A DNA stretch of 64,000 nucleotides from Cardinium endosymbiont cEper1 of Encarsia pergandiella (GTDB lineage: Bacteria > Bacteroidota > Bacteroidia > Cytophagales > Amoebophilaceae), in the NCBI RefSeq assembly GCF_000304455.1, contig NC_018605.1, positions 248,035 through 312,034 of the forward strand. The letters are read 5' to 3'. Below the pieces are notes generated by a model. It was given only the letters and a program-made list of their open reading frames with translations. It ran no database searches and was not told the origin of the DNA. Positions 54,754-64,000 of the stretch are shown here, piece by piece; position 1 is the first letter of the stretch, and every line of letters begins with the position of its first letter. The position numbers and the translations under genes are program-made.

Positions 54754-55833
54754 TCAGTTAACGCCATTGGTTGAACCAGCATAGGTGGCATTTTGGATGG
54801 CTACTTGTTGTGCTAGTCTTTCTGCAATTTTGTTAAAAGGTTCGATAGTTTGCCCAGGTAGGACACCTACATCTCCCTGTTGGCAAATCGTAGGAAGCAA
54901 TGGAATTTGGCCTAAAAAAGGTATGGATGCTTGTTTTGCCAGTAGTGTACCTCCATCCTTTCCAAAAATATGATAGAGATGGGCCCCATCTGTTTTTTCT
55001 GTTGAGAAGTAGGACATATTTTCTATCAGCCCCAGTATAGGCACCTTGATCTGTTCTTTTTTAAACATAGCAATCGCCTTTGTGGCATCTATTAATGCAA
55101 TTTTTTGTGGTGTAGTAACCACTACTACCCCTGTAACAGCAATACTTTGTACCAAAGTAAGGTGAATATCACTGGTACCAGGGGGTAGGTCGATTAATAA
55201 ATAGTCTAATACACCCCAATTTGCATCTTGTAATAATTGCTTAAAAGCAGCACTGGCCATAGGGCCACGCCATACAATGGCCTCTTCCATATTGGATAAA
55301 AACCCAATAGAAAGTAATTTCACCTTATGGCGATTGATAGGTATAATAAAGTTCTTCCCAGCCTCTTTGCCTACAGTTGGTTTAGTGGTTTCACAACCCC
55401 ACATCGTCGGAATAGATGGTCCAAATATATCTGCATCTAACAGTCCTACATCTGCACCATGGTTGGATAACGCCAGCGCCAAATGGGTAGCAATTGTAGA
55501 TTTGCCAACGCCACCCTTACCAGAAGCAATGGCAATAATATTTTTGACACCAGGTAATATAGCGGATTTGGAACGCCCTGAAGTAACTTTTGAGGTAAAC
55601 TGAATGCTGATTTCAAAATCACTCGTTACAGCTTTACGAATGGCTTGTATACATGCCTGTCTGATTACTTCTTGTAATGGACAAGCTGGGGTAGTCAGTA
55701 TAATCGTAAAAGAAATGGTAGAACCATGTATATCAAGATGATCAATCATACCCAATGAAACTAGGTCTTGCTTTAAATCGGGGTCATCTACTTTACGTAA
55801 AGCTTCTAAAACCTTTTTTTTTAAGGTGTTCAT
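54754..55833 (-). CDS. mrp: Mrp/ApbC-type Fe-S cluster carrier ATPase
   Basis: 359 residues. An N-terminal DUF59 domain (~1-85: ALRKVDDPDLKQDLVSLGMI) is followed by the deviant-Walker P-loop ATPase: ASGKGGVGKSTIATHLALAL, then DADIFGPSIPTMWG and LLIDLPPGTSDIHLT. Mrp proteins carry Fe-S clusters to target proteins. The conserved CxxC late in many relatives is not obvious here. A second DUF59 protein lies at 24418. It is transcribed away from the IS6 remnant at 55855. Confidence 0.92.
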   Translation of the reverse strand: MNTLKKKVLEALRKVDDPDLKQDLVSLGMIDHLDIHGSTISFTIILTTPACPLQEVIRQACIQAIRKAVTSDFEISIQFTSKVTSGRSKSAILPGVKNIIAIASGKGGVGKSTIATHLALALSNHGADVGLLDADIFGPSIPTMWGCETTKPTVGKEAGKNFIIPINRHKVKLLSIGFLSNMEEAIVWRGPMASAAFKQLLQDANWGVLDYLLIDLPPGTSDIHLTLVQSIAVTGVVVVTTPQKIALIDATKAIAMFKKEQIKVPILGLIENMSYFSTEKTDGAHLYHIFGKDGGTLLAKQASIPFLGQIPLLPTICQQGDVGVLPGQTIEPFNKIAERLAQQVAIQNATYAGSTNGVN

Positions 55834-55854
55834 GATTATATGCTTTGGTTCATT

Positions 55855-56065
55855 CGGTTCTGCCGCGTCTATATTTGATTGTATATCGCTTTGCTCTTTA
55901 TATTGTATTTTAGATATTATTTGGCCATTATATTATCAAAATGGTTAAAGGTAGATACCTGTTTTGCAAGTCACGTTGCTATTGCTCCAAAATTTCCACC
56001 CTATTTTAGAAGCTTTTTTCTTCAGCAGCACTAATTTTATTATTTGTATACAGGGGTATGGAACA
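55855..56065 (+). mobile_element. Strongly decayed IS6 copy
   Basis: It begins GGTTCTGCCGCGTCT, like the IS6 ends. From about 56000 it reads CCCTATTTTAGAAGC...TTCTTCAGCAGCACTAATTTT, then ATTATTTGTATA. This tracks codons PYFKGFCSSPELILLFVY of the intact transposase with many substitutions and small indels. The middle and 3' end are gone. It is an old copy between mrp and rnz. Confidence 0.65.
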
Positions 56066-56076
56066 CAATCAAAGAT

Positions 56077-56997
56077 TTACATTTCAAAGTCCCCTTTAGG
56101 AAAGTCAAACCGCTTTAAATCGTCTGCCGTTTCTACATTGGGGAAAATGAGCTTTGCTTCTTCAGCAAAGAGACTTAGATCCAGATAACGCGCAGAAAAA
56201 TGCGTTAAAATTAATTTTTGAACCCCTGCTTGTTTACCAATAGTAGCAGCTTGTTTTGATGTCATGTGGGCATAATAAAGCGCAAGACTTTTATGTTGTT
56301 CTAAATAGGTACTTTCACATAACAAAAGCTTGGCTCCTTTTGCTAAATCAACAGCATTTTGACAATATTTAGTGTCGATGACATAAGCAAAAATATCCCC
56401 CTTGTGTATTTCGCTTACCTCGGAGCGCAAAACAGTGCGCCCATTTAGGCTTAAAGTACCTCTTTCTTGGAGGTCTCGAACCTGCACCCCTGAAATATTT
56501 TTGGCTTGGAGTTTTTCTTTATCAAATTTTATAGAATCAGCTTCCGTGATGCGCCATCGTATATTATCAACTCTATGATCAAGAAATTTAGCTTCAATTG
56601 TAAATTTATCATCTTTGTGCACCACTCCTTCTTTAGCAACCGGATAGTCAATGACTTGAATATCATTTTTATTAGCCGTTCCATAGCGCAAACGGTCAAA
56701 ATATACTTTGCCAGTTGATGGATAGTAACAATATATGGGACGCTTGACCCCATCTAGATTGAGGCGCATCAATATGAAACCAAGTCCTAAACAATGATCT
56801 CCATGAAAATGGCTAATAAAAATTCTTGTAACAGTAGAAGGAGCTATTTCTGCAAAAATAAATTGCCTTTGTGTCCCCTCTCCAGGATCAAATAAAAGCC
56901 CTTCTCTATTCCATCGAAGAAGATAAGCCCCATTATTCCGAAATCGAGTTGAATACTGTGCACTACATCCTAATATAATTAAATCTCTAATAATCAT
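56077..56997 (-). CDS. rnz: Ribonuclease Z
   Basis: Zinc endonuclease that trims tRNA 3' trailers, 306 residues. The metallo-beta-lactamase motif is SHFHGDHCLGLGF, with further ligands in FLDHRVDN, VIDTKYCQNA and LTHFSARY. An exosite-like loop lies at about 150-190. The two tRNAs in this window lack an encoded CCA, so the enzyme fits their maturation. It stands alone on the minus strand. Confidence 0.92.
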   Translation of the reverse strand: MIIRDLIILGCSAQYSTRFRNNGAYLLRWNREGLLFDPGEGTQRQFIFAEIAPSTVTRIFISHFHGDHCLGLGFILMRLNLDGVKRPIYCYYPSTGKVYFDRLRYGTANKNDIQVIDYPVAKEGVVHKDDKFTIEAKFLDHRVDNIRWRITEADSIKFDKEKLQAKNISGVQVRDLQERGTLSLNGRTVLRSEVSEIHKGDIFAYVIDTKYCQNAVDLAKGAKLLLCESTYLEQHKSLALYYAHMTSKQAATIGKQAGVQKLILTHFSARYLDLSLFAEEAKLIFPNVETADDLKRFDFPKGDFEM

Positions 56998-57717
56998 ATA
57001 TTTAATTTTCTGTATTCAAGGTACTAACGTGCATGCTAGATAAATTCGTTGGATGAATAGTTTAAAATTTATATTTTCATGGTGATCTATGAAGTATATT
57101 CAAACGTGCATTATCTATTTATTTACTTGATTTACAGAAGTTTTAAAATAGTATTGTATTGGTATTTTTACTAAAAAATTAGCGATTTTACCTGATTTTA
57201 TAAAGTAATTTATAATATAAGAACCTGATAACTAGAATAGTTTATCTAAACTATTCTTTATACAGCTGTTGATAAATAAATTCTATTAAATTTTTACAAT
57301 TGATTATCAAATTAAAATGTTGCAGTCCAGCATTCATGTTTTAATTAATTTAACTTAATTTAGTCACCTGTTTGAACAAAAAATATAAATTTACTATTTA
57401 AATGTAAATAACATATTAAGACAGCAAAAGATTTATTCTATTCATGCAACAAAGTCATAGATTAAATCCGTTATGGGTTAAAGGTAAAGGCGGCTAGATA
57501 ATAGCTTACCTTTCCATAAACCAACATAAATTTTATGAAAGTTTCATACTTTTGAGTCATTTCAAATTATGCTGCTACTTTTAGTGGCTTATAGGTTATA
57601 AATAAAATAATAGCTATTGTTTAATAGAAATAATATATTTATCATGTGATTGTCCATCTACACAAAGTATTGGATGTAAAGCGCAGCTATTTTTTTATTT
57701 TTAGTTTTTTATTCTTT
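56998..57717. other. AT-rich non-coding region with hairpin and diverged repeat
   Basis: About 720 bases without a gene. From about 57112 to 57330 it resembles 42361-42560 in blocks. It includes the perfect inverted repeat AGAATAGTTTA-TC-TAAACTATTCT (57234-57257), directly followed by TTTATACAGCTGTTGATAAA. The rest is AT-rich spacer before the exported-protein gene. Confidence 0.5.
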
Positions 57718-58425
57718 ATGCCGATCCAGCCCCCAAAAGCAAGGTTTGTAGTTTTTCTATTGCTCTTTTTTTTTCAATCGCGCTCTAATAGCTTTGCTTT
57801 AGGAGTAGATTTTATAGAGAGGGCCGATTTTAATAAAGATGGATCTGGTCAATTTAGCATTGAAGTAGATTTAACGAAGACCAGTCATTTAATTTCGGTT
57901 ATTAAATACTTAAATAAAAATTATAAAGATGTAACTAAAGCTATAGGTTATAAAGCATTTAGTAATGCTAGCGCAAAATTTGAAAAAATAGCGGGTATTA
58001 GCCAGGTAGATATAGCATATAATGAAAAGATGCTCAAATTTAAGTTGGTGTTTAACTTTAATACACTTCAAGCACTTAATGAAGCAATAGGAGAGCTTAA
58101 TGAAGGGTTGGATCCTCCTAAGATTACCTATTTTAGTCTTGATGATCTGCTTTTTACCCGAGAGGATCTAAATGGTATTGCAAAGAAGCTACTTTTTTAC
58201 CAGCAATATGATAATTCCTTAGTGAAAAGTTTGGATTTAGCCTCCTTTTTTAAAGAGTCCACCTATACAACGATCTATACTTTCCTTAATACAATTCAGG
58301 ATTATAGTAATCCACTAAGTGAACTTACTAAAGATAAAAAAACGATACGCGTTACCCATCATATCTTCGCCCCGGATCAAGTAGAACATGCTATAGGCAA
58401 TCGGATTCATTTTACAAAAAATTAG
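57718..58425 (+). CDS. Exported protein of unknown function
   Basis: 235 residues from the ATG at 57718; a GTG at 57646 would add 24. A signal peptide (FVVFLLLFFFQSRSNSFA) is followed by a mostly helical, charged domain opening VDFIERADFNKDGSGQFSIE. That start recurs, in my memory, in exported Bacteroidetes proteins of unknown role. There is no lipobox. It lies 19 bases before prfB on the same strand. A periplasmic protein is the most that can be inferred. Confidence 0.7.
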   Translation: MPIQPPKARFVVFLLLFFFQSRSNSFALGVDFIERADFNKDGSGQFSIEVDLTKTSHLISVIKYLNKNYKDVTKAIGYKAFSNASAKFEKIAGISQVDIAYNEKMLKFKLVFNFNTLQALNEAIGELNEGLDPPKITYFSLDDLLFTREDLNGIAKKLLFYQQYDNSLVKSLDLASFFKESTYTTIYTFLNTIQDYSNPLSELTKDKKTIRVTHHIFAPDQVEHAIGNRIHFTKN

Positions 58426-58444
58426 TTTATATAAAATAAGTTTT

Positions 58445-59519
58445 ATGAAAACCAAGTACCCCCACCTAGGAGAAAGAATAGAGGCCTTAAGGGACTTTCT
58501 TTGACTATGCTGATAAAAACAGACAATTACAGTGGTTAGAATCAGCGGTTGCTTCTCCTTTATTTTGGTCAAACCCAGCTGAAGCGCAACAAACCATTCA
58601 AAAAATAAAAACTTTAAAAGAAACTATTGATCAATTCAATACCTTACAGAACCAATGGGATGAACTGCTTTTATTAGAATCTTTATTTGAAGAAGATACA
58701 ATGGCGCAAGAAGAGCTGTCCCTTGTAGCATCTGGGCTTGTTACTTTGTTAGAAGCGGTTGAATTAAAAAAAATGTTGGATGGAGAAGAGGATCATTTAA
58801 ATGCGATCATAGATATAAAGCCAGGTGCAGGTGGTACAGAAAGCCAAGATTGGGCCCATATGTTGGTGCGTATGTATACCATGTGGGCAGCCAAACAGGG
58901 CTATACTGTTAAAGTAATTCATTACCAGCCAGGGGATAGTGCTGGTATAAAGGCCGTTACGTTGGAAGTAATAGGTCCCTATGCTTATGGGTACATCAAA
59001 GCAGAAGTAGGTATTCATCGACTGGTACGTCTCTCTCCCTTTGATGCGGCTGGTAAAAGACATACCTCCTTTGCTTCCATATATGCAGCCCCTGTTATCG
59101 ATGATTCTATAAAAATTGAAATAAATCCTGCTGATCTAAGTTGGGATACCTTTCGATCTGGTGGAGCCGGTGGGCAAAATGTTAATAAAGTAGAAACAGC
59201 AGTTCGTGTAAAACATATACCAACTGGAACGGTAGTAGAATGCCAACAAGAACGCTCTCAGCTACAAAATAGAGAGAAAGCTTTGCAATTGCTTAAATCT
59301 AAGCTCTATCAGCAAGAACTAGAAAAAAGAAGAGCCAAACAACAACAAATAGAACGCAGTAAAAAAAAGATTGAATTTGGCGCTCAAATTAGGAGCTATG
59401 TATTACATCCTTATAAAGTTATTAAGGACAACCGAACAGGGTATGAACGAAAAGATGTAGAAAATGTCCTGGATGGTGCGATTGATGGCTTTATAAAAGC
59501 CTATTTATTACAACCTTAA
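58445..59519 (+). CDS. prfB: Peptide chain release factor 2, with programmed +1 frameshift
   Basis: Releases peptides at UGA and UAA. Zero frame: ATG 58445 to in-frame TGA at 58502-58504 (19 codons, ending RDF L). Shifting +1 at CTT-TGA-C (58499-58505) continues [20 protein letters not shown] to 59519, giving about 357 residues, near the usual 365. An AAGGGA just upstream can act as the stimulatory Shine-Dalgarno. GGQ is in [12 protein letters not shown] and the stop-reading tripeptide SPF in [10 protein letters not shown], which is RF2-specific. An open frame from 58701 alone would lack the N-terminal domain. Autoregulation by UGA read-through is the known family mechanism. Confidence 0.95.
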
Positions 59520-59584
59520 ATGATTCTTTACCGCTTAAAAAAGTGTTAAAAATTGTATGGTTTTTTTGTATTTAATAGGGGCCG

Positions 59585-59640
59585 AGCGGTTGATATATTT
59601 ATATAGAGCAGTAGATGGTTAGGCAATGCAGTTGCAAACA
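59585..59640 (+). mobile_element. IS6 transposase fragment
   Basis: TTTATATAGAGCAGTAGATG followed by GTTAGGCAATGCAGTTG matches the DDE-region codons IYLYRAVDRYGDTVD of the intact IS6 copy with a few changes. About 45 bases are recognisable. No ends are visible. Confidence 0.6.
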
Positions 59641-59771
59641 TAGGAAAAATATAGATTTAGAATAGCTCCGCTTAGTAGATGCGCTGGTTCTATTGGGTAG
59701 GTTATAAAGTTTTTTTTACAATATAAGACTGTTGTTATAGATGGTTCAAAATCAATTTTTTATAGATAAAA

Positions 59772-61295
59772 CTAGGGATTTTGATCGGTCACATCTTTAA
59801 GCAATCCTTCTAAAATAGTTGCTTTCGTAGGCCATTTTTCACCAAACCAAACAAAGCCAGGTAATTTCATTTGATCTTCTTTTAAATTTTCTGCTGGGTA
59901 AAAGACCCCTATTGGTTTGGGTTGGCAAGTCATTTCCGCCAATGCATTATCAACCATAGCCATTTCCATACCATTACACTTGATATGGTTCATACCTACC
60001 AACTCATTCTTATCCCCAAGGGCAAAATATATACTTTCACTATTACCACTTATCGACATTTTCTCAATCACACCTTCTTTAAAAAGTCCAACCAGTTTAT
60101 TCCCTTTTACTTGATTGTAGTGACCAACTAAATTTTCTGAGGCCATAAATAAATTTTTATCTACATACATACGCACATGTTCTGCTTCCTCTATAGCCAA
60201 GTGCACTTCTTCTCCTGTAATTTGATATTGACCGCACCAAATAACCGGCTTATTATGTAAATAAATGCTGTTTTTAGTGGTATTGTAAACAGCGCCATCT
60301 GCAACACCCTGTACAACTTTTTGGTAGAGCCTAACATGATTTAAAGCATGAACTTCTTGCTCTGGTGGTTCATTTTTTTCTAAAATAACAAAGGTATCTG
60401 CACGCAAATAGATCGTTTCATTATTTACTACCTTGGTTAATAATGGGCTACCTGTTATCACGCCTTTTTTCTCTTTTCCAACATAACTAGCCTTACCACC
60501 AGTTATTAAGGCATCATGCTTTTGTGAACAAAGTGAGACATGGCCAGTAGCTGCGCAATCTTCGCCATTAACAATCTCTAAGTGGTCTGCAGCAAGCGTA
60601 ATATTTTCTGTAGTAAGTGCACCTTGTTCAAAAGCAAGCTGTTTTTTAGGCAATGCATAATAGCCCCTCTTAGAGGTTGTAAGTATCCCATCACGATAAA
60701 TAATTTTGGTAGCACCTCGAAAATAAGCAACCTCTGATTGAGTGTCGTAATCCAGCTGATCGGAATGGAAGGTATAACTAGGGTCTACTAAGACCACCTT
60801 ATCGGAAAAGGTAACTTGATGATGGACACCATCATAGAGGCCTTTACTACTGGTTAAAACCATTTGATCTTGTACCAACTTGCCCCCTGTCAAAAACTTA
60901 CCTTGTTTTTTTTCCACATCGTAGATCAATTTAGGGGTATAAAATATAGATTTTTTAGATGAACAGCGTACATCTTTTTCGAAAATAGCTCGCTTTTGTA
61001 ATAAGTAATAGGTTAAAAAAACACTTTCTACAACGCCACCTTCTTGATCCATAATTCTGACATTGCCCTGCGCTTTTATCAGCGACTGATCATCATATTG
61101 ATAGGCTTTATCTGCAGTTAATACCATACCACTCTTATGGAAAGTAAAGACCACATTCCCTTCTAGTTTCTTACAAGGCTTATTATCTACCACGTCGCCT
61201 TCTAACCGATCCGCTTTATAGGTCAGAACTTCAGCCCAAATAGAAAGGGGCAAAGCCAGTAGATATGCCACAAAATAAATAATTCGCTTACACAC
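59772..61295 (-). CDS. OstA-like LPS transport protein
   Basis: 507 residues. A signal peptide (KRIIYFVAYLLALPLSIWA) is followed by repeated OstA/LptA-type beta-jellyroll units across the whole length, for example LEGNVVFTFHKSGMVLTADK, VKAQGNV-like KAQGNVRIMDQEGGV and ATGHVSLCSQKHDALITGG. There is no LptD C-terminal barrel. In Bacteroidetes such OstA-like proteins are thought to act in LPS passage to the outer membrane. It matches the lipid A genes at 6.9-10.2 kb. An alternative name is a long LptA-like periplasmic bridge. Confidence 0.78.
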   Translation of the reverse strand: MCKRIIYFVAYLLALPLSIWAEVLTYKADRLEGDVVDNKPCKKLEGNVVFTFHKSGMVLTADKAYQYDDQSLIKAQGNVRIMDQEGGVVESVFLTYYLLQKRAIFEKDVRCSSKKSIFYTPKLIYDVEKKQGKFLTGGKLVQDQMVLTSSKGLYDGVHHQVTFSDKVVLVDPSYTFHSDQLDYDTQSEVAYFRGATKIIYRDGILTTSKRGYYALPKKQLAFEQGALTTENITLAADHLEIVNGEDCAATGHVSLCSQKHDALITGGKASYVGKEKKGVITGSPLLTKVVNNETIYLRADTFVILEKNEPPEQEVHALNHVRLYQKVVQGVADGAVYNTTKNSIYLHNKPVIWCGQYQITGEEVHLAIEEAEHVRMYVDKNLFMASENLVGHYNQVKGNKLVGLFKEGVIEKMSISGNSESIYFALGDKNELVGMNHIKCNGMEMAMVDNALAEMTCQPKPIGVFYPAENLKEDQMKLPGFVWFGEKWPTKATILEGLLKDVTDQNP

Positions 61296-61827
61296 TTTTC
61301 TATCTTTTCAAAAACAAAATTCATTCAAAATTAATAAAAAGCAAGATAATGACCTAACAGTTTATTAAGTGGCGTAAGGTAACCTCATATCAGATCTGTT
61401 TTTTATCTATAATAGCCTAATAAAGGCAGAAAAAATACTGATTAAATAAGTATACATATGAAGTAAGAAATACTAATTTCTTGTAAATCAGATCAATAAA
61501 TTACTAATGTATATGGCTAGCAAATAAGAAAAAGAAGAAACCAAAATTTATAAAAGTTTGTCCTAATTGTTGGGGATGCGATTTTTCAGTCTACTATACT
61601 TTTTGTCTCCACACTTTTTTTGTTAAATTTGGTTCTTCAAGTGTAATGGCCACATAATGGTAGCTACTAGTCATATGTTGCATTCTAGATATACACCCAT
61701 TAGGAAGATTTTATTGTCCGACTTTGGGAAAAAAACCCCGAACTTACAGTGTGTCGTTTCAACATATAGAATGTAGAGATGCAGATGGAGGGTGGGTTAA
61801 CTTTTTAATTGATCACAAAGCACAAAT
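61296..61827. other. Intergenic region before rplY
   Basis: About 530 bases between divergent genes. No gene seen. A short stem GGG-AAAAAAA-CCC lies near 61727-61739. Promoters for the OstA-like gene and rplY should lie here, but no clear consensus pair was found. Confidence 0.45.
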
Positions 61828-62412
61828 ATGAAAGTAATAGAGATTTTAGGGTATAAAAGAGCAAATCTCGGTAAGGCCGAATCTAAAAAACTAAGAGCAG
61901 CGGCACAAGTCCCAGGGGTACTATATGGTGGTACTGAGCAAGTACATTTCTATGTACCTATGGTGCTTTTACGTGATTTGATTTATACACCTCATGCCCA
62001 TTTTGTAGACCTCAATATTGAAGGATCTATATACAGATGTGTTTTACAAGAGATGCAATTCCATCCAGTAAGTGAAATGATGTTGCATGTAGATTTTTTG
62101 CAAATTTTTGATAATAAAAAAATTAAAATGGATATTCCAACCGCATTTGTCGGCAAAGCAATTGGTGTAGCCAAAGGAGGAGTGCTCTCTAAAAAGCAAA
62201 GAAAACTGCCTATTTCAGCTTATCCAAATAATATGCCATCGATAGTGGATATCGATGTGTCTCATCTTGACTTGGGGCAGATTGTACGGGTGCATCAAAT
62301 TCCAATAGAAAATTATACTATTTTAGCCTTGCCTAATACACCAGTAGCCTCTATTGAGATTCCAAGGGCATTGCGTAGTGCAGCTAGTAAAGAGGAGAAA
62401 AAAGGGAAGTAA
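61828..62412 (+). CDS. rplY: 50S ribosomal protein L25/Ctc
   Basis: 194 residues, the long L25/Ctc form. The N-terminal 5S-binding domain (~1-95: EILGYKRANLGKAESKKLR, then VPGVLYGG) is followed by the TL5-type beta domain (MDIPTAFVGKAIGVAKGGVL). It binds 5S rRNA in the ribosome. The tail is lysine-rich (AASKEEKKGK). It precedes pth by 61 bases; rplY-pth is a common bacterial pair. Confidence 0.93.
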   Translation: MKVIEILGYKRANLGKAESKKLRAAAQVPGVLYGGTEQVHFYVPMVLLRDLIYTPHAHFVDLNIEGSIYRCVLQEMQFHPVSEMMLHVDFLQIFDNKKIKMDIPTAFVGKAIGVAKGGVLSKKQRKLPISAYPNNMPSIVDIDVSHLDLGQIVRVHQIPIENYTILALPNTPVASIEIPRALRSAASKEEKKGK

Positions 62413-62473
62413 TCATAAATTGCCTTTGGGGATTGCGAAGTACCATCAATAGCCATAGCGTCTAAAATAACCT

Positions 62474-63031
62474 ATGAAATTACTACTAGTTGGATTGGGA
62501 AACATTGGTCCAGAATATGTTCATACTAGGCATAATATAGGATTTTTAGTAGTAGATCATCTAGCAGTTCAACAAAAAGTTGTTTTTCAAGCAAGTCGGT
62601 TAGCTGCTATATCTTCTTTTATCCACCATGGATATCAAGTATATATGATTAAACCTACCACCTATATGAATAATAGTGGTAAATCGGTTCGCTATTGGTT
62701 AGACTACTTAAAAATACCGGTTGAACAAAGTTTGACGATTGTAGATGACATCACGCTTCCTTTCGGTACAATGCGTTTGCGGACAAAAGGCGCTGATGGA
62801 GGCCACAATGGCCTAAAAAGCATTGCCCATGCTTTAGCTTCAAACCACTATCCACGTCTTCGAATAGGCATTGGAAATGATTTCCCTAAAGGAAAACTTT
62901 CAGATTTTGTTTTAAATAATTTTAATGAAAAAGAATTACAAAAAATAGATGACCACTTGCATAAAGCTTGTCAAATATTAATAACTTGGTGTAATAAAGG
63001 CATTCTACATGCTATGAACCAGTTTAATTAG
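62474..63031 (+). CDS. pth: Peptidyl-tRNA hydrolase
   Basis: Frees tRNA from dropped-off peptidyl-tRNA, 185 residues. Catalytic and binding residues are in LVGLGNIGPEYVHTRHNIGF (Asn and His), KPTTYMNNSG and the aspartate in TIVDDITLPFG. GADGGHNGLKSI and RIGIGNDFPKG complete the family pattern. It lies behind rplY, probably on the same transcript. Confidence 0.95.
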   Translation: MKLLLVGLGNIGPEYVHTRHNIGFLVVDHLAVQQKVVFQASRLAAISSFIHHGYQVYMIKPTTYMNNSGKSVRYWLDYLKIPVEQSLTIVDDITLPFGTMRLRTKGADGGHNGLKSIAHALASNHYPRLRIGIGNDFPKGKLSDFVLNNFNEKELQKIDDHLHKACQILITWCNKGILHAMNQFN

Positions 63032-63134
63032 TCGGCCCTGAAATACTATATAATCATTTGTTAATCAGCAAATAAATGGTTAAATTTATATTGGTTAATA
63101 ACCAGTTTTATAGGTTGTTTTGTATAAAAAGCTT

Positions 63135-64000
63135 GCAAAATAAAGATAAAATCTAAGAAAATAAATAATAGCCTTGAGCCTTTGTTTGAGCAACGCTTAT
63201 CTAGTTTTCTTAACCCGAAACATCCTTTATTCCAGTTATCTGATTCGATTACCTGGCACTCCTTAGAATCAGATTTAGACCGCGGTTTTAGCTATGGACT
63301 TGGTCAACCTCCTTTGCCTATTCGTTTAATTATAGGGATTCTTATTATGAGTCATATGTAATAATATTTCTGATGAACAAGTAGTGGTTAGATGGGTCGA
63401 AAACCCTTATTGGCAATACTTTTGTGGATATTATTATTTTCAGTTTAAGGTACTTTGTAACCCCAGTTCATTGACCCGTTGGCGCCATAGATTAGGTCAA
63501 GAAGGTCTCAATAAAATCTTATTTATGACTATAGACTTAGCGCTAAAAAAAAAGTAGTGACCCGAAAAGAACTTGAAAAAGTTATATCTGATACTAGTGT
63601 AATGGAGAAAAATATCCGTTACCCAACGGACTCTTCTTTGCTTAATAAAGCCAGAGAAAAATTGGTCAGTATAGCCAAGAAAATAGGTATTAAACTTCGT
63701 CAAACTTATCAGCGGTTAGGTCTATCTATTAAACGTAAAGTTGATAGGTATGCTCATGCCAAACAGTATAAACGTTTATCCAAGGGCGTTAAAACATTAA
63801 AGACCTATCTTGGTCGGGTAATAAGAGATGTAGAACGTTCTATAAAATCGTCTAATGATCTAATACGCAACCAATTTACGCAACTACTATCTATAAGTAA
63901 AAAACTTATAAATCAATCAAAAAATAGTAATGATAAAGTTTATAGTATCCATGAATCCTCGGTCTACTGTGTGAGTAAAGGTAAGTTTAGAAATTCATAT
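63135..64000 (+). pseudogene. IS5-family transposase, frameshifted, runs off the window
   Basis: Pieces in order: SLEPLFEQRLSSFLNPKHPL and WHSLESDLDRGFSYGLGQPP up to MSHM near 63360; a frame change; NNISDEQVVVRWVENPYWQY through LTRWRHRLGQEGLNK to LALKKK near 63553; a one-base loss in a run of nine A; then VTRKELEKVISDTSVMEKNI, YPTDSSLLNKAREKLVSIAK and a basic RRVIRD-like helix to the edge. This order (NPYWQYFCG, TRWR, YPTDS) is typical of IS5-type DDE transposases. No start codon is visible at the N-terminus, and two frameshifts make it inactive. The element's right end is outside. Confidence 0.8.

Noticed and set aside
58701-59519. Release factor gene starting at 58701
   Set aside because: Upstream sequence encodes the missing RF2 N-terminus in the same frame after a programmed frameshift, so the gene starts at 58445.

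Overview
The window looks like part of the chromosome of a reduced, AT-rich intracellular member of the Bacteroidetes, most plausibly Candidatus Cardinium or a close relative in the Amoebophilaceae. Pointers are phylum-specific fusions and neighbourhoods (LpxC-FabZ, MurF-alanine racemase, E1 alpha-beta), a Bacteroidetes-type promoter in front of the 23S gene, an Hc1-like small protein, a 23S-5S unit with no 16S gene beside it, an Opp peptide-import operon, decayed insertion sequences and host-interaction candidates (ankyrin fragment, patatin, peptidoglycan amidase). No database search was possible, so the genus is an inference.

Layout. 1-980: 5' part of an archaeal/eukaryotic-type aspartyl-tRNA synthetase gene. 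1.0-6.7 kb: minus-strand oppABCDF operon. 6.9-12.2 kb: minus-strand lipid A block (lpxD, lpxC-fabZ, lpxA) behind thrS. 12.2-15.5 kb: a small ankyrin-like ORF and the murF-alr fusion. 15.6-17.6 kb: groES-groEL. 17.9-20.3 kb: 2-oxoacid dehydrogenase E1 fusion (plus strand). 20.3-23.9 kb: IS982 remnant, rRNA terminator, 5S, 23S and its own promoter. 24.4-27.2 kb: a SufT-like gene and ftsK. 27.2-28.1 kb: an IS6-type element with a nonsense mutation. 28.1-37.9 kb: tsaE, an exported MutS-like ATPase, topA, bamA, queA and a putative outer-membrane protein, all minus. 38.1-46.4 kb: plus-strand housekeeping run (yraN, tsaC, tRNA-Leu, tRNA-Val, M23 peptidase, bactofilin, fabV, ycgN-like, adk, obgE, flippase).

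46.5-53.5 kb is the accessory region. It holds a truncated IS6 copy abutted by an intact one, a patatin-like phospholipase, an AmiD-like amidase, a 68-bp perfect palindrome that cuts off a sodium:solute symporter gene, a broken primase-helicase of mobile-element type, an internally deleted IS982 element and an Hc1-like gene. 54.1-63.0 kb returns to housekeeping: HIT protein, mrp, rnz, an exported unknown protein, prfB with a programmed +1 frameshift, an OstA-like LPS-export protein, rplY and pth. The window ends in a frameshifted IS5-type transposase gene.

Together the genes describe a cell that imports peptides and keeps lipid A/outer-membrane assembly (Lpx, OstA, BamA) and some envelope-shaping functions (MurF-Alr, M23, bactofilin, amidase). 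Its genome is shaped by IS elements, most of which are now decaying.
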